DNA of 64,000 bases from Poriferisodalis sp965198245. Its GTDB lineage: Bacteria > Actinomycetota > Acidimicrobiia > Acidimicrobiales > Poriferisodalaceae. The DNA lies in the NCBI RefSeq assembly GCF_965198245.1, contig NZ_OZ240249.1, forward strand, positions 186,001 through 250,000. The letters are read 5' to 3'. Under the pieces are notes generated by a model. That model saw nothing but the letters and a program-made list of their open reading frames with translations. It searched no databases and was not told the DNA's origin. The position numbers and the translations under genes were made by a program. This document shows, one piece after another, positions 15,628 through 23,204 of the stretch (within the stretch, counting starts at the first letter, position 1; each line of letters begins with the position of its first letter).

Positions 15628-17904
15628 CTATGAGTCGTTCGAGTTACCGTTCGGCAATTGCTCGTCATTGTCGGGCGACACTTCAGGCGCACTGATCGTC
15701 GCTTCCCCAACTACAAGCGTCACCGTGTCGAAGTGAAGCTTGATGTCGGTGCCCGAGGCGGGTTCGAATGCGATGACCTGACCGTCAGCCGGGTCGCCTT
15801 GGGTGACCGGCTGCGTTCGCTGATCGACGGTGAAACCCAACTCAGCCATGGCGGCGGCCACCTTGTCGGGCTCGAATGTTCCGATCGCCTGCAAGCTCGG
15901 CACGACGGCAATGACGGGCGGCTTCAGCAGAAACATGATGATCTCAGATCCGGCGATCTGTCGGGTTCCGGGCATGGGGTCGAGTTCCTGAACAATCTTT
16001 GGATTCACGTCAGGGTTCTCGCTCTCGCGTTCCGCTCGCCGCACTCGGAACCCGAGCGTCTCGAGCGCCGCTTGAACGGCATTCACATCGGTGGTGCCCA
16101 ACTCGTTAAGCGACGGCACGACCAGTTCTTCAGGTCCATCGGAGACAACAAGCGTGATGACACTGCCCCGTTCTACCGCCGCGGCGGCTTCGGGACTGCT
16201 GCGGATGACGCTCCCCACGCTGAACTCGGTGGAGAACTCCCGCTCGACCCGGTCGACGAGCCCGAGGCGGGCCAGCGTGACCCTGGCGTCGTCGACCGTC
16301 TGCCCGATCAGGCGCGGCACCTCCGCCTCGCCCCGGCCTGCTGAGACCGTCAGCGTCACGATCGTGCCTGCCGGGCGCTGTTCGGTGCTCGGAATGCTCT
16401 GCTCGGTCACGAGCCCGATCGCCAGGTTGTCGTTGCGCACGTCGATGCGCTCGACGCTGAAGCCGGCCGCCACCAGCAGCGCCTCAGCCTCTTCATACGT
16501 TCGCCCGACCACATTGGGCAACAGGACCAAGGTGCGTGGCGCGGCGACGAACAGGGTGACCGGGTTGTCGGGATCGTTCGGCTCGGCGAGCAGCAGCCCG
16601 GCGCGGGGGTTCTGCTGGAAGACGACGTTCTCGTCGACGTCATCGCGTTCGGAGAACTCGATGCTGACGTGATCGAAGCCGACATCGGCGAGCTCGCGCT
16701 CGGCTTCGGCGAAGTGCAAGCCCACCACGCTGGGCACCCGCAACCGCACGTCGGAAGTGCTCTCGGGCTCGGTCACGACTCCCGATTCGCCCCGGTCGTT
16801 GACCAACAGGAACACCAGCCCGGCGATGACCAGCAGCAACACGACGAGCAGCGTGATCCACATCGGCGTGCGGTCCGGCGGCTCGACGGCGCTGGGAGGC
16901 GGGCCCTGCGGGTATTGCGACGGGTACTGCGTGTGGCCGTACGGGGGCGTAGGCGGGGTAGCTGGCGGTGCGGCCTGGACGGGCGCGGGTGCTTGTTGTG
17001 CCGCCGGTGGTGCGGCGGCCGTCACCGCAGGGAAATACGCCGTGACATCGACCGCTGAGGCATGGGTCGGCTGGCCTGCCCGAAACCGCAGCAGGTCGTT
17101 ACGCAGCTCGGCCGCTGAGCCGTATCGGGCATCGGGATCTTTTGCGAGCCCGCGCAGGCAGATGGCTTCGAGCTCGTGGGGAACGTCGGCGTTGTAGCGC
17201 GACGGCGGGACCGGAACCTCTTGCACGTGCTTGTAGGCGATGGCCACCGGACTGTCGCCGGTGAACGGCGGCCCCGCCGTGAGCACCTCATAGAGCACGA
17301 CGGCCAGCGAGTACACGTCGCTGCGCGGGTCCGCTTCGTGCCCCTGGGCCTGCTCGGGCGACAGGTACGTGGCTGTGCCCATCACCGAACCGGTGCGTGT
17401 CAGGTCGTCAGAACCACCGCCGAGCGCTCGTGCGATGCCGAAGTCGGCCACTTTTACCTGGCCGGACGGGGTAACCATGACGTTGCCCGGCTTGATGTCG
17501 CGGTGTACGACGCCGTTGCTGTGAGCGAACGCCAGCGCCGCGGCAATGTCAATAGCGATGTCGGCGGCGCGATCGGGGTGCAGCGGACCCTCGCTGCGGA
17601 TGACCTCAGCCAGGCTCCGTCCCTCGACGTACTCCATCACGATGAAGTGGGTGCCCTCGTGGTTGCCCCAGTCGTACACGCCGACCACGTTCGGCTGGCT
17701 CAAGTTCGCTGCGGCTTGGGCCTCGCGCCGGAACCGCTCGACGAACGACGAGTCGGTCGCGAACTCGGGGAACAGCACCTTGACGGCGACAGGCCGATCG
17801 AGCAGGCGGTCGCGGCCTAGGAACACCTCGGACATCCCGCCCCGCGCGATACGGCTGAACAGCTCGTAGCGGCCGCCGAAGATTGGGTTGTCGGTGTCTG
17901 CCAT
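15628..17904 (-). CDS. pknB: PASTA-domain Ser/Thr protein kinase PknB
   Basis: A 758-aa type I membrane kinase. Residues ~12-270 form a Hanks kinase with IARGGMSEVFLG (glycine loop), AVKVLF lysine, HRDIKPGNVM catalytic loop, DFGIARALGG and the APE-equivalent SPEQAQG. A Pro/Ala-rich linker precedes one helix (WITLLVVLLLVIAGLVFLLV) and then about five extracellular PASTA repeats (PSVVGL, PNVVGR, PRLIGQ, PSLNEL and PSLQAI starts). PASTA domains sense peptidoglycan fragments or lipid II. All catalytic residues are present. Start ATG 17904; a TTG two codons earlier was not chosen. It lies at the end of the FHA-pstP-rodA-pbpA run. Confidence 0.95.
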   Translation of the reverse strand: MADTDNPIFGGRYELFSRIARGGMSEVFLGRDRLLDRPVAVKVLFPEFATDSSFVERFRREAQAAANLSQPNVVGVYDWGNHEGTHFIVMEYVEGRSLAEVIRSEGPLHPDRAADIAIDIAAALAFAHSNGVVHRDIKPGNVMVTPSGQVKVADFGIARALGGGSDDLTRTGSVMGTATYLSPEQAQGHEADPRSDVYSLAVVLYEVLTAGPPFTGDSPVAIAYKHVQEVPVPPSRYNADVPHELEAICLRGLAKDPDARYGSAAELRNDLLRFRAGQPTHASAVDVTAYFPAVTAAAPPAAQQAPAPVQAAPPATPPTPPYGHTQYPSQYPQGPPPSAVEPPDRTPMWITLLVVLLLVIAGLVFLLVNDRGESGVVTEPESTSDVRLRVPSVVGLHFAEAERELADVGFDHVSIEFSERDDVDENVVFQQNPRAGLLLAEPNDPDNPVTLFVAAPRTLVLLPNVVGRTYEEAEALLVAAGFSVERIDVRNDNLAIGLVTEQSIPSTEQRPAGTIVTLTVSAGRGEAEVPRLIGQTVDDARVTLARLGLVDRVEREFSTEFSVGSVIRSSPEAAAAVERGSVITLVVSDGPEELVVPSLNELGTTDVNAVQAALETLGFRVRRAERESENPDVNPKIVQELDPMPGTRQIAGSEIIMFLLKPPVIAVVPSLQAIGTFEPDKVAAAMAELGFTVDQRTQPVTQGDPADGQVIAFEPASGTDIKLHFDTVTLVVGEATISAPEVSPDNDEQLPNGNSNDS

Positions 17905-17967
17905 GGGCAAAGGGCAATTGCTGCCAGGTCGGGCCGTCGTGCCGGCGGGGTGATTGCAGGGTTCGGG

Positions 17968-19239
17968 CTACGGGCCGACTTCGAATGAGGTCGGGACTGC
18001 CCGCAGCGCTAGGGCGGCTTCCGCTGCGGTCGCAGCGATCATCGTTGCCAAGGTACCGCCGGCCTGCGGGTCGCCCACGTCAAGACTGGCGTCGGGTTCG
18101 ATGAGCACTGCGACGGCGACCGTGGGTGCATCTGCTGGGGCCAGTAGCACCGCCCAACTGCCGGTTCGCTCGCGGTCGCCGTTTGTATCAAGCAGCTGGC
18201 CAGTCGCGACCGCTGCGGAAAGCTCGACGCCGTCGGTCGGTGCGAGGCCGATCGAAGCGAGCTGCGCCTGTGCTGCCATGCGCGCCAGCAGCCCAGCTGC
18301 ATCAGCGATCTCGAAGATGCGACCGGCGTTGCGTGGCGCTGTCTGTGCGGATGCATCCGGGGTGGGCGGCTCGCCCTCGCCCGAGCGGGAGGCCGAGCGC
18401 GCATCAACACGGTGCACCACATAAGGGCGCATCCGCACCCCGCTGTTGGCGATCGCAGCAGCGGCCAGGGCTAGCTGCAGCGGTGTCAGGGGCACCCCTT
18501 CGCCGAAGACGGCGCCGTCCGGTTCGCCGGGCAGATCGATGCCTGTCGAACCCAGCTGCCGGCGCGCCCCGCCCAGCAATTCGTCGCCGGTCGCATGGAC
18601 CACGGCGTCGGCGCTGAGGGCGTAGTGGCGTTGGTAGGCGCGTGCCACCGGCGGCGAGGCACTGGCTGCAACTGCATCGGGTGACAGCACGACCTGCGCG
18701 TTGGGGTCGAAACTGGGACGCGACCACATCGCCACAATGGCGCCGGTCGCGGGGTCCACGACAACGACGGCGCCGTCACGATCTCCGAGCGCAGCGCGCG
18801 CGGTGAGCTGCACACCGTGGTGCACCGTCAAGATCACGTCGCCGACGCGACCGCTGTCGACGAACAGGTCGGCCAGTTGTGTCACGGCGACATCAAGGGC
18901 GTTTCCTGACAGCTCACCATCCCAGCTGCGCTCGAGACCGCTCGCGCCCGCAGCGGGTGAGAGGTAGCCCGCGATGTGGGCGTAGAGCGACCCGTGTGGG
19001 TAGGTGCGCACCTGCACTGCGCCGGAGTCGTCTGGGTCGATGTCGGGCGTGATCGTCTCGCCGTCCGCGCTGATGATCGCACCGCGCGCCGAACCGATGG
19101 CGGCCGCCGCTGCACGTGTGTTGAGTTCGTGACGACGCAGCTCGTCGGCGCGCAGAAAGCCGATGTTGGTGAGCTGCACCACGAGCACAGCGAAACTCAC
19201 TGCAAGCGCGACGGCCAACCGTGTGATGCGCCGGTTCAC
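17968..19239 (-). CDS. PbpA-like class B penicillin-binding protein, catalytic motifs lost
   Basis: A 423-aa protein with the PbpA opening (MNRRITRLAVALAVSFAVLV helix; RGAIISADGETI; YPHGSLYAHIAGYLSP) and the transpeptidase-domain SRPSFDPN block. Where PbpA has the active-site SxxK, this protein reads RAYQRHYALSADAV. The segment that normally holds SxN is missing: it passes almost directly to PLTPLQLALAAAAIANSGVRM. The KTGT motif is replaced by VATGQLL. It is about 70 aa shorter than usual PbpA. The frame is intact and overlaps rodA by 4 nt (ATGA), so this looks like a maintained non-catalytic homologue, perhaps a scaffold for the SEDS protein, rather than a pseudogene. Confidence 0.8.
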   Translation of the reverse strand: MNRRITRLAVALAVSFAVLVVQLTNIGFLRADELRRHELNTRAAAAAIGSARGAIISADGETITPDIDPDDSGAVQVRTYPHGSLYAHIAGYLSPAAGASGLERSWDGELSGNALDVAVTQLADLFVDSGRVGDVILTVHHGVQLTARAALGDRDGAVVVVDPATGAIVAMWSRPSFDPNAQVVLSPDAVAASASPPVARAYQRHYALSADAVVHATGDELLGGARRQLGSTGIDLPGEPDGAVFGEGVPLTPLQLALAAAAIANSGVRMRPYVVHRVDARSASRSGEGEPPTPDASAQTAPRNAGRIFEIADAAGLLARMAAQAQLASIGLAPTDGVELSAAVATGQLLDTNGDRERTGSWAVLLAPADAPTVAVAVLIEPDASLDVGDPQAGGTLATMIAATAAEAALALRAVPTSFEVGP

Positions 19240-20696
19240 GGGTCACCCAGTGGAAGCTGTTGAGGCTCGCCTTGGGAGGGATCGCTCGCGGGTCGGCGTC
19301 TGCGACGCGCTGGCCTGGCGGTGGGGGCACGGAGTTCGCCCGTCGGAGCGTCCCCCGCCGCTGAGTCGTCGTCCGGACGGCGGGGCATACGGAGTTGCGC
19401 CGGCTCGGACGCCCTCGGCGCGTTCTCCTCGAGTCGCAAGCTGCCGCTGACATCCGAAATTGCCAGCAGCATCGCGACGGCGATGCAGTTGCCAACCAGC
19501 GCCGCAGGTCCATGGGCCACGAACGGCAGGGCGCCGACGGTGTGCGGGAGCAGCCGCAGCACTCCTGCGATGGTGGCAAGCGCCTGCAGCCCTATCACGG
19601 CAGTTGCCGTGGCAGCGAGCAGCCGATGCGTGCTCCGTGCCCCCTGGGCGATTCCAGCGCCGACCCCGATGAGCAGCATGAACGCAGCCAGCAGCGCTGC
19701 GCCGCCCAGAATGCCGAGTTCCTCGGCGATGACGGCGAAGACGAAATCGCTGTGAACCGCCGCGATCCGTTGCGGAGCGCCGAGACCGGGGCCCGCGCCG
19801 CTGATCCCGCCGGCACTGATAGCGAACGCCGCCTCGACGGTGGATGCCCCCTCGCCCACGGACCACGGGTCCTGCCAGTGGCGCATCTGTGCGGACAGCC
19901 AGTCGTATACCGAGGCGAGCACGATGACGCCGACTCCGTAGGTGGCGATCACGCCGCCGAGTGCGCGCGTGCGCGTTGACCGAGCGACGGTCGGCAGCTC
20001 GCTGCCGACGAGATCGTCGCCGTCAAGCCACAGCGGCAACCATGCCGCTGCGAAGATCAACACCGACGACGCGAGGTCGCCTTGGGTGAGAAGCAGCGTC
20101 CACGCTCCGACCGCAGCGACGATTGCACCCACGGCATGGCGGTGAGGCACCAAGCGAGCCGGCAGCCACCGCGGGGCGGCGACCGTGAGCCCGCAGGCTG
20201 CCAGGACCACGCCGAGTTTGGCCACGCCGTATGGCTGCACGTTGAGCGATCCGAGACTCAGCCACTGCCGGGCCGGGTCGTAGGCGCCGCCGGACACATC
20301 GATCCCGCTGGCGAAGCTGCCGAGCCCAGCCAGCACTGCGGCGATGAGACCGCAGGTGCCTGGGCGTTGCATGAACCAGTCGACGCGACGCATGGCGACC
20401 AAGGTCCCCGCGAGGGCCGCGAATCCCGCCAGCACCGCAAACGTGTGGCCCTGTGCCAGTGACGGATCGATCCGGACCACGAAAACCCAGCCGATGCCGA
20501 TGAGCAAACCGACGACGCCGAAGAGAATCTCGTTGCTGTTCGGAGCCCATCGCCTGATCGCGACACGCGTTGCCGCGCCGCCGAGGAGCACGATTCCCAG
20601 CCAGACAGCCGTGTCCCACAGCGATCCCGTGTCGCCGTTGCGCGACACTCCGATGCCGGCGACCGCGAAGGCAGCACAGACCACCACGCTCGCCAT
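19236..20696 (-). CDS. rodA: SEDS-family peptidoglycan polymerase, FtsW/RodA type
   Basis: A 486-aa polytopic protein with about ten helices followed by an Arg/Pro-rich tail. SEDS signatures include ARQWLSLGSLNVQPYGVAKL, the TQGDLASSV loop, GISGAGPGLGAPQRI and VHSDFVFAVIAEELG with the Asp considered essential in FtsW/RodA. Two normally strict motifs are altered: QPSE is QPYG, and the late LPF-x-SYGGSS is LPFVAHGPAA. SEDS proteins polymerise glycan strands from lipid II with a cognate class B PBP. Here the downstream partner is the degenerate pbpA, and both may have diverged together. Confidence 0.85.
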   Translation of the reverse strand: MASVVVCAAFAVAGIGVSRNGDTGSLWDTAVWLGIVLLGGAATRVAIRRWAPNSNEILFGVVGLLIGIGWVFVVRIDPSLAQGHTFAVLAGFAALAGTLVAMRRVDWFMQRPGTCGLIAAVLAGLGSFASGIDVSGGAYDPARQWLSLGSLNVQPYGVAKLGVVLAACGLTVAAPRWLPARLVPHRHAVGAIVAAVGAWTLLLTQGDLASSVLIFAAAWLPLWLDGDDLVGSELPTVARSTRTRALGGVIATYGVGVIVLASVYDWLSAQMRHWQDPWSVGEGASTVEAAFAISAGGISGAGPGLGAPQRIAAVHSDFVFAVIAEELGILGGAALLAAFMLLIGVGAGIAQGARSTHRLLAATATAVIGLQALATIAGVLRLLPHTVGALPFVAHGPAALVGNCIAVAMLLAISDVSGSLRLEENAPRASEPAQLRMPRRPDDDSAAGDAPTGELRAPTARPARRRRRPASDPSQGEPQQLPLGDP

Positions 20697-20743
20697 TGCT
20701 GCGAGCGCAGACTCGGTGCGGCGTCGCGCGCGCAGCGGTGGCC

Positions 20744-21583
20744 TCAGCGTGAGCGAGAACGCCGCCAGCCGCGCCGTTTGGGCGTGCTTTCGGTGCTGTC
20801 GCCCGTCCGTGTGACTTCGGCGTCGGGAGCGGTCGGGGCGATCTCGATCCCTTCGATGTCGACGTCCACCACCAGCGCCGTGGAGTTGTCGCGTCCCCCG
20901 CAGTCGTTGGCCTGACGCACAAGCGCGCGTGCCACCTCTGATGGATGCTCATCAGAATCCAGCAGCTCGGCGATTTCGTCTTCGTGCAGTTCGTTGGTGA
21001 CGCCGTCGGTGCACAGCAGGAAGCGGTCATTGCCGGTGAGGTCGAGGATCCAGTCGTCGATCAGCACCTCTGGCTCCACGCCGATGGCGCGAGTGAGCGT
21101 GTTGCGCCGGGGATGGTCGGCGGCCTGCGCGACCGTGAGATCGCCGGCCCGGATCATCTCGGCAACGAAGTTGTGGTCGACGGTCAGCTGGGAGAGCTCG
21201 CCCCCTTGGAAGCGGTAGACACGTGAATCACCGACGTTGACCAGGCACCACACCCGGCTGTCGTCGCATTGCACCACGGCGATGGCACACAACGTGGTGC
21301 CCATGCCAGCGAGATCTGGATGGGCTGTCGAGCGATGGTGCACGACTTGGTTGGCGTGGCGGACGGCCGCCAGCAGCTCCGGTGGCGTTGAAGGGGAGTT
21401 GGCTGCAACGGTCTTCACAGCGAGGCTGGATGCGACGCTGCCGCCGAGGTGGCCGCCCATGCCGTCGGCCACCACGAACAGACCGATGTCGGCGTACATG
21501 GCGTCTTGGTTCTCGGCTCGGCGCAGGCCCCGGTCGGACGCTCCGCCCCAGCGGATGCGCATCTGGCGGGCGGGGGCACTCAT
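20744..21583 (-). CDS. pstP: PP2C-family protein phosphatase PstP
   Basis: A 279-aa Mn-dependent Ser/Thr phosphatase. Motifs: RRAENQDAMY (metal Asp), VVADGMGGHLGGSVAS, VNVGDSRVYRF, FLLCTDGVTNEL and GGRDNSTALVV. It reverses PknB phosphorylation in the cell-wall signalling pathway. It lacks the transmembrane/extracellular tail of mycobacterial PstP and ends in a basic, probably disordered segment (RRGWRRSRSR). Start ATG 21583 (MSAPARQMRIRWGG); upstream in-frame sequence overlaps the FHA gene region and is not family-like. Confidence 0.92.
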   Translation of the reverse strand: MSAPARQMRIRWGGASDRGLRRAENQDAMYADIGLFVVADGMGGHLGGSVASSLAVKTVAANSPSTPPELLAAVRHANQVVHHRSTAHPDLAGMGTTLCAIAVVQCDDSRVWCLVNVGDSRVYRFQGGELSQLTVDHNFVAEMIRAGDLTVAQAADHPRRNTLTRAIGVEPEVLIDDWILDLTGNDRFLLCTDGVTNELHEDEIAELLDSDEHPSEVARALVRQANDCGGRDNSTALVVDVDIEGIEIAPTAPDAEVTRTGDSTESTPKRRGWRRSRSR

Positions 21584-21680
21584 AGCGGACCAGTCTCGCG
21601 GCTTTGGGGGGCAGCGGCACAGCCGAGTGCAGCGCACGCAGGGCGCGGCCAGTCCGCGATGTGGGCGCAGCGGGGTTCTG

Positions 21681-22148
21681 TCATGCGCTGACCTCGAAGA
21701 CGGTGGAGCCCACTTGCACGTAGTCGCCGATGCGCACAACGGTGGCGTTGGCGACCTTCTGGCGATTCAGGTAGGTCCCGTTCGTCGATCCCAGGTCCTC
21801 CAGCAGGTGCTGGGCGCCGTTGCGGTACAGGCGGGCATGCGACTGCGATGAGTAGCTGTCGGAGATGATCACGTCACACTCGGCACTGCGTCCGATGGTC
21901 AGCGTGTCGGCCAGCAGGTGCCGTTCGCCCTGAGCGCTCAACGGCGAGCGCACGACGAGAGCCACAGGCTGCGGGGCGGCGTTGCCGTTGGGGGGCCCGT
22001 CGCCTCGCAGCGCAAGCAGCGATCTCCAGCTGAGATGATTGCGGGGTGTCGCCACACCGGCCCACACCGCGCGCATCACCCGGAAGAAGAACAGGTAGAG
22101 CAGGACAAGCACGCCCAGCGCGAGCAGCCGCACCAGCTGCTCGGACAT
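21681..22148 (-). CDS. fhaB: FHA-domain membrane protein (FhaB/FipA type)
   Basis: A 155-aa protein with one N-terminal helix (LVRLLALGVLVLLYLFFFRV) and a C-terminal FHA domain: LTIGRSAECDVIISD, SSQSHARLY and LEDLGSTNGTYLN. FHA domains bind phosphothreonine; in mycobacteria FhaB is a PknB-family substrate linking kinase signalling to division. Its ATG overlaps the stop of the upstream FHA gene by 1 nt, so the two are coupled. Confidence 0.9.
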   Translation of the reverse strand: MSEQLVRLLALGVLVLLYLFFFRVMRAVWAGVATPRNHLSWRSLLALRGDGPPNGNAAPQPVALVVRSPLSAQGERHLLADTLTIGRSAECDVIISDSYSSQSHARLYRNGAQHLLEDLGSTNGTYLNRQKVANATVVRIGDYVQVGSTVFEVSA

Positions 22149-22426
22149 CAGCTCAGCTCCAGCCGCAGTTCGTGGGTGCCGATCATGACGACATCACCGT
22201 GGGCCAGACGCTCGCTGGTCATCTCGATCCCGTTTAACAGCGTCCCGTTGACGCTGGCCAGGTCCACCAGGAGCAAGCCGTCTGCGTCCTGGCGTATCTG
22301 AGCGTGTCGTCGTGAGACCTTTGGGCCGTCAAGCACGATGTCGCAGTCGTCGCGCCGCCCGATGACGGTCGAATGCCGCAGTTCGTGGCACTGTCCGTCG
22401 CTGCCGATCAAGCTGGCGCCAACCAC
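22148..22426 (-). CDS. Short FHA-domain protein
   Basis: About 92 aa consisting only of an FHA domain: STVIGRRDDCDIVLDG, KVSRRHAQIRQD and VDLASVNGTLLNG. The start is set at GTG 22426, because further upstream the frame runs into tRNA-Leu. In mycobacteria the equivalent position holds FhaA, which has a large N-terminal DUF3662 region; that region is absent here. It is the first gene of the minus-strand cell-wall signalling run and probably supplies a phosphothreonine reader for PknB targets. Confidence 0.8.
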   Translation of the reverse strand: MVGASLIGSDGQCHELRHSTVIGRRDDCDIVLDGPKVSRRHAQIRQDADGLLLVDLASVNGTLLNGIEMTSERLAHGDVVMIGTHELRLELS

Positions 22427-22476
22427 GACGGCCCAGTGTAGGAGCGCAGGTTCGCCCGATAGCCTGATCGCCCCAC

Positions 22477-22560
22477 GCGCGAGTGGCGGAATTGGCAGAC
22501 GCGCAGGCTTCAGGTGCCTGTGCCCGCAAGGGTGTGAGGGTTCAAGTCCCTCCTCGCGCA
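22477..22560 (+). tRNA. tRNA-Leu(CAG)
   Basis: A long-variable-arm tRNA. Acceptor GCGCGAG pairs with CTCGCGC, anticodon stem CAGGC/GCCTG holds the loop TTCAGGT (anticodon CAG), and the T-arm is AGGGTTCAAGTCCCT. CCA is not encoded. It is divergent from the FHA-pknB cluster. Confidence 0.96.
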
Positions 22561-22627
22561 CTGCGGCGGCGGCGTGGTGGCAGCTGGTGCGGGGTGTGGC
22601 CAGCGGACTGCTGTTCAGCCGATCTGT

Positions 22628-23176
22628 TCAGTCGAGTGCGCCCTCGTGTTCGAGCAATTGTGTCTTGAGGTCGAGGCCACCGCCGAAGCCCACGAGCGAG
22701 CCGTTGGCGCCGATAACCCGGTGGCACGGCAGCACGATCGGCACCGGATTGCGGCCGTTCGCCTGGCCGACGGCCCGCACGGCTTTCGGCCTGCCGATCA
22801 GCGACGCCTGCTCGCCGTAGCTGCGGGTGCTGCCGTAGGGGATGTCGCCGAGTGCTCGCCACGCCGCCACTTGAAACGGGGTGCCTCGCAAGTCGAGCGG
22901 CAGGTCGAAGCTGGTGCGCTTCCCGTCGAAGTACTCGTCGAGCTGCTGCGCGGCCTGGTGCAGGATCGGGTGGTCGGGATCTTCGATCATGTCGTCGGGC
23001 AGCTTGACGGAGGTCTCCTCGCCCCGCCACGACACGGCGCGCAACCCCTGTTCGGTTGCCACCAAGCCCAATGGTCCGATCGGGCTGTCGATGGTCGTGT
23101 GCCAGTGCATGTCCGCGCTGTCGGCTGGGGCGTCGACGGTGTCGGTGTTGCAGGGACGGGAATGCGATGGGTTCAT
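22628..23176 (-). CDS. ogt: Methylated-DNA--protein-cysteine S-methyltransferase
   Basis: A 182-aa suicidal repair protein that transfers an alkyl group from O6-alkylguanine to its own cysteine. The active-site PCHRVIGANGSLVGFGGG block is present, as are the helix-turn-helix PFQVAAWRALGDIPYG and RPKAVRAVGQANGRNP. Start ATG 23176. It lies 28 nt downstream of the ada-alkA fusion on the same strand. Because that fusion lacks its own O6-methyltransferase domain, this gene completes the alkylation-repair set. Confidence 0.93.
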   Translation of the reverse strand: MNPSHSRPCNTDTVDAPADSADMHWHTTIDSPIGPLGLVATEQGLRAVSWRGEETSVKLPDDMIEDPDHPILHQAAQQLDEYFDGKRTSFDLPLDLRGTPFQVAAWRALGDIPYGSTRSYGEQASLIGRPKAVRAVGQANGRNPVPIVLPCHRVIGANGSLVGFGGGLDLKTQLLEHEGALD

Positions 23177-23204
23177 GAGGGTCCTTCCTGGGTCGGGACT
23201 GAGG

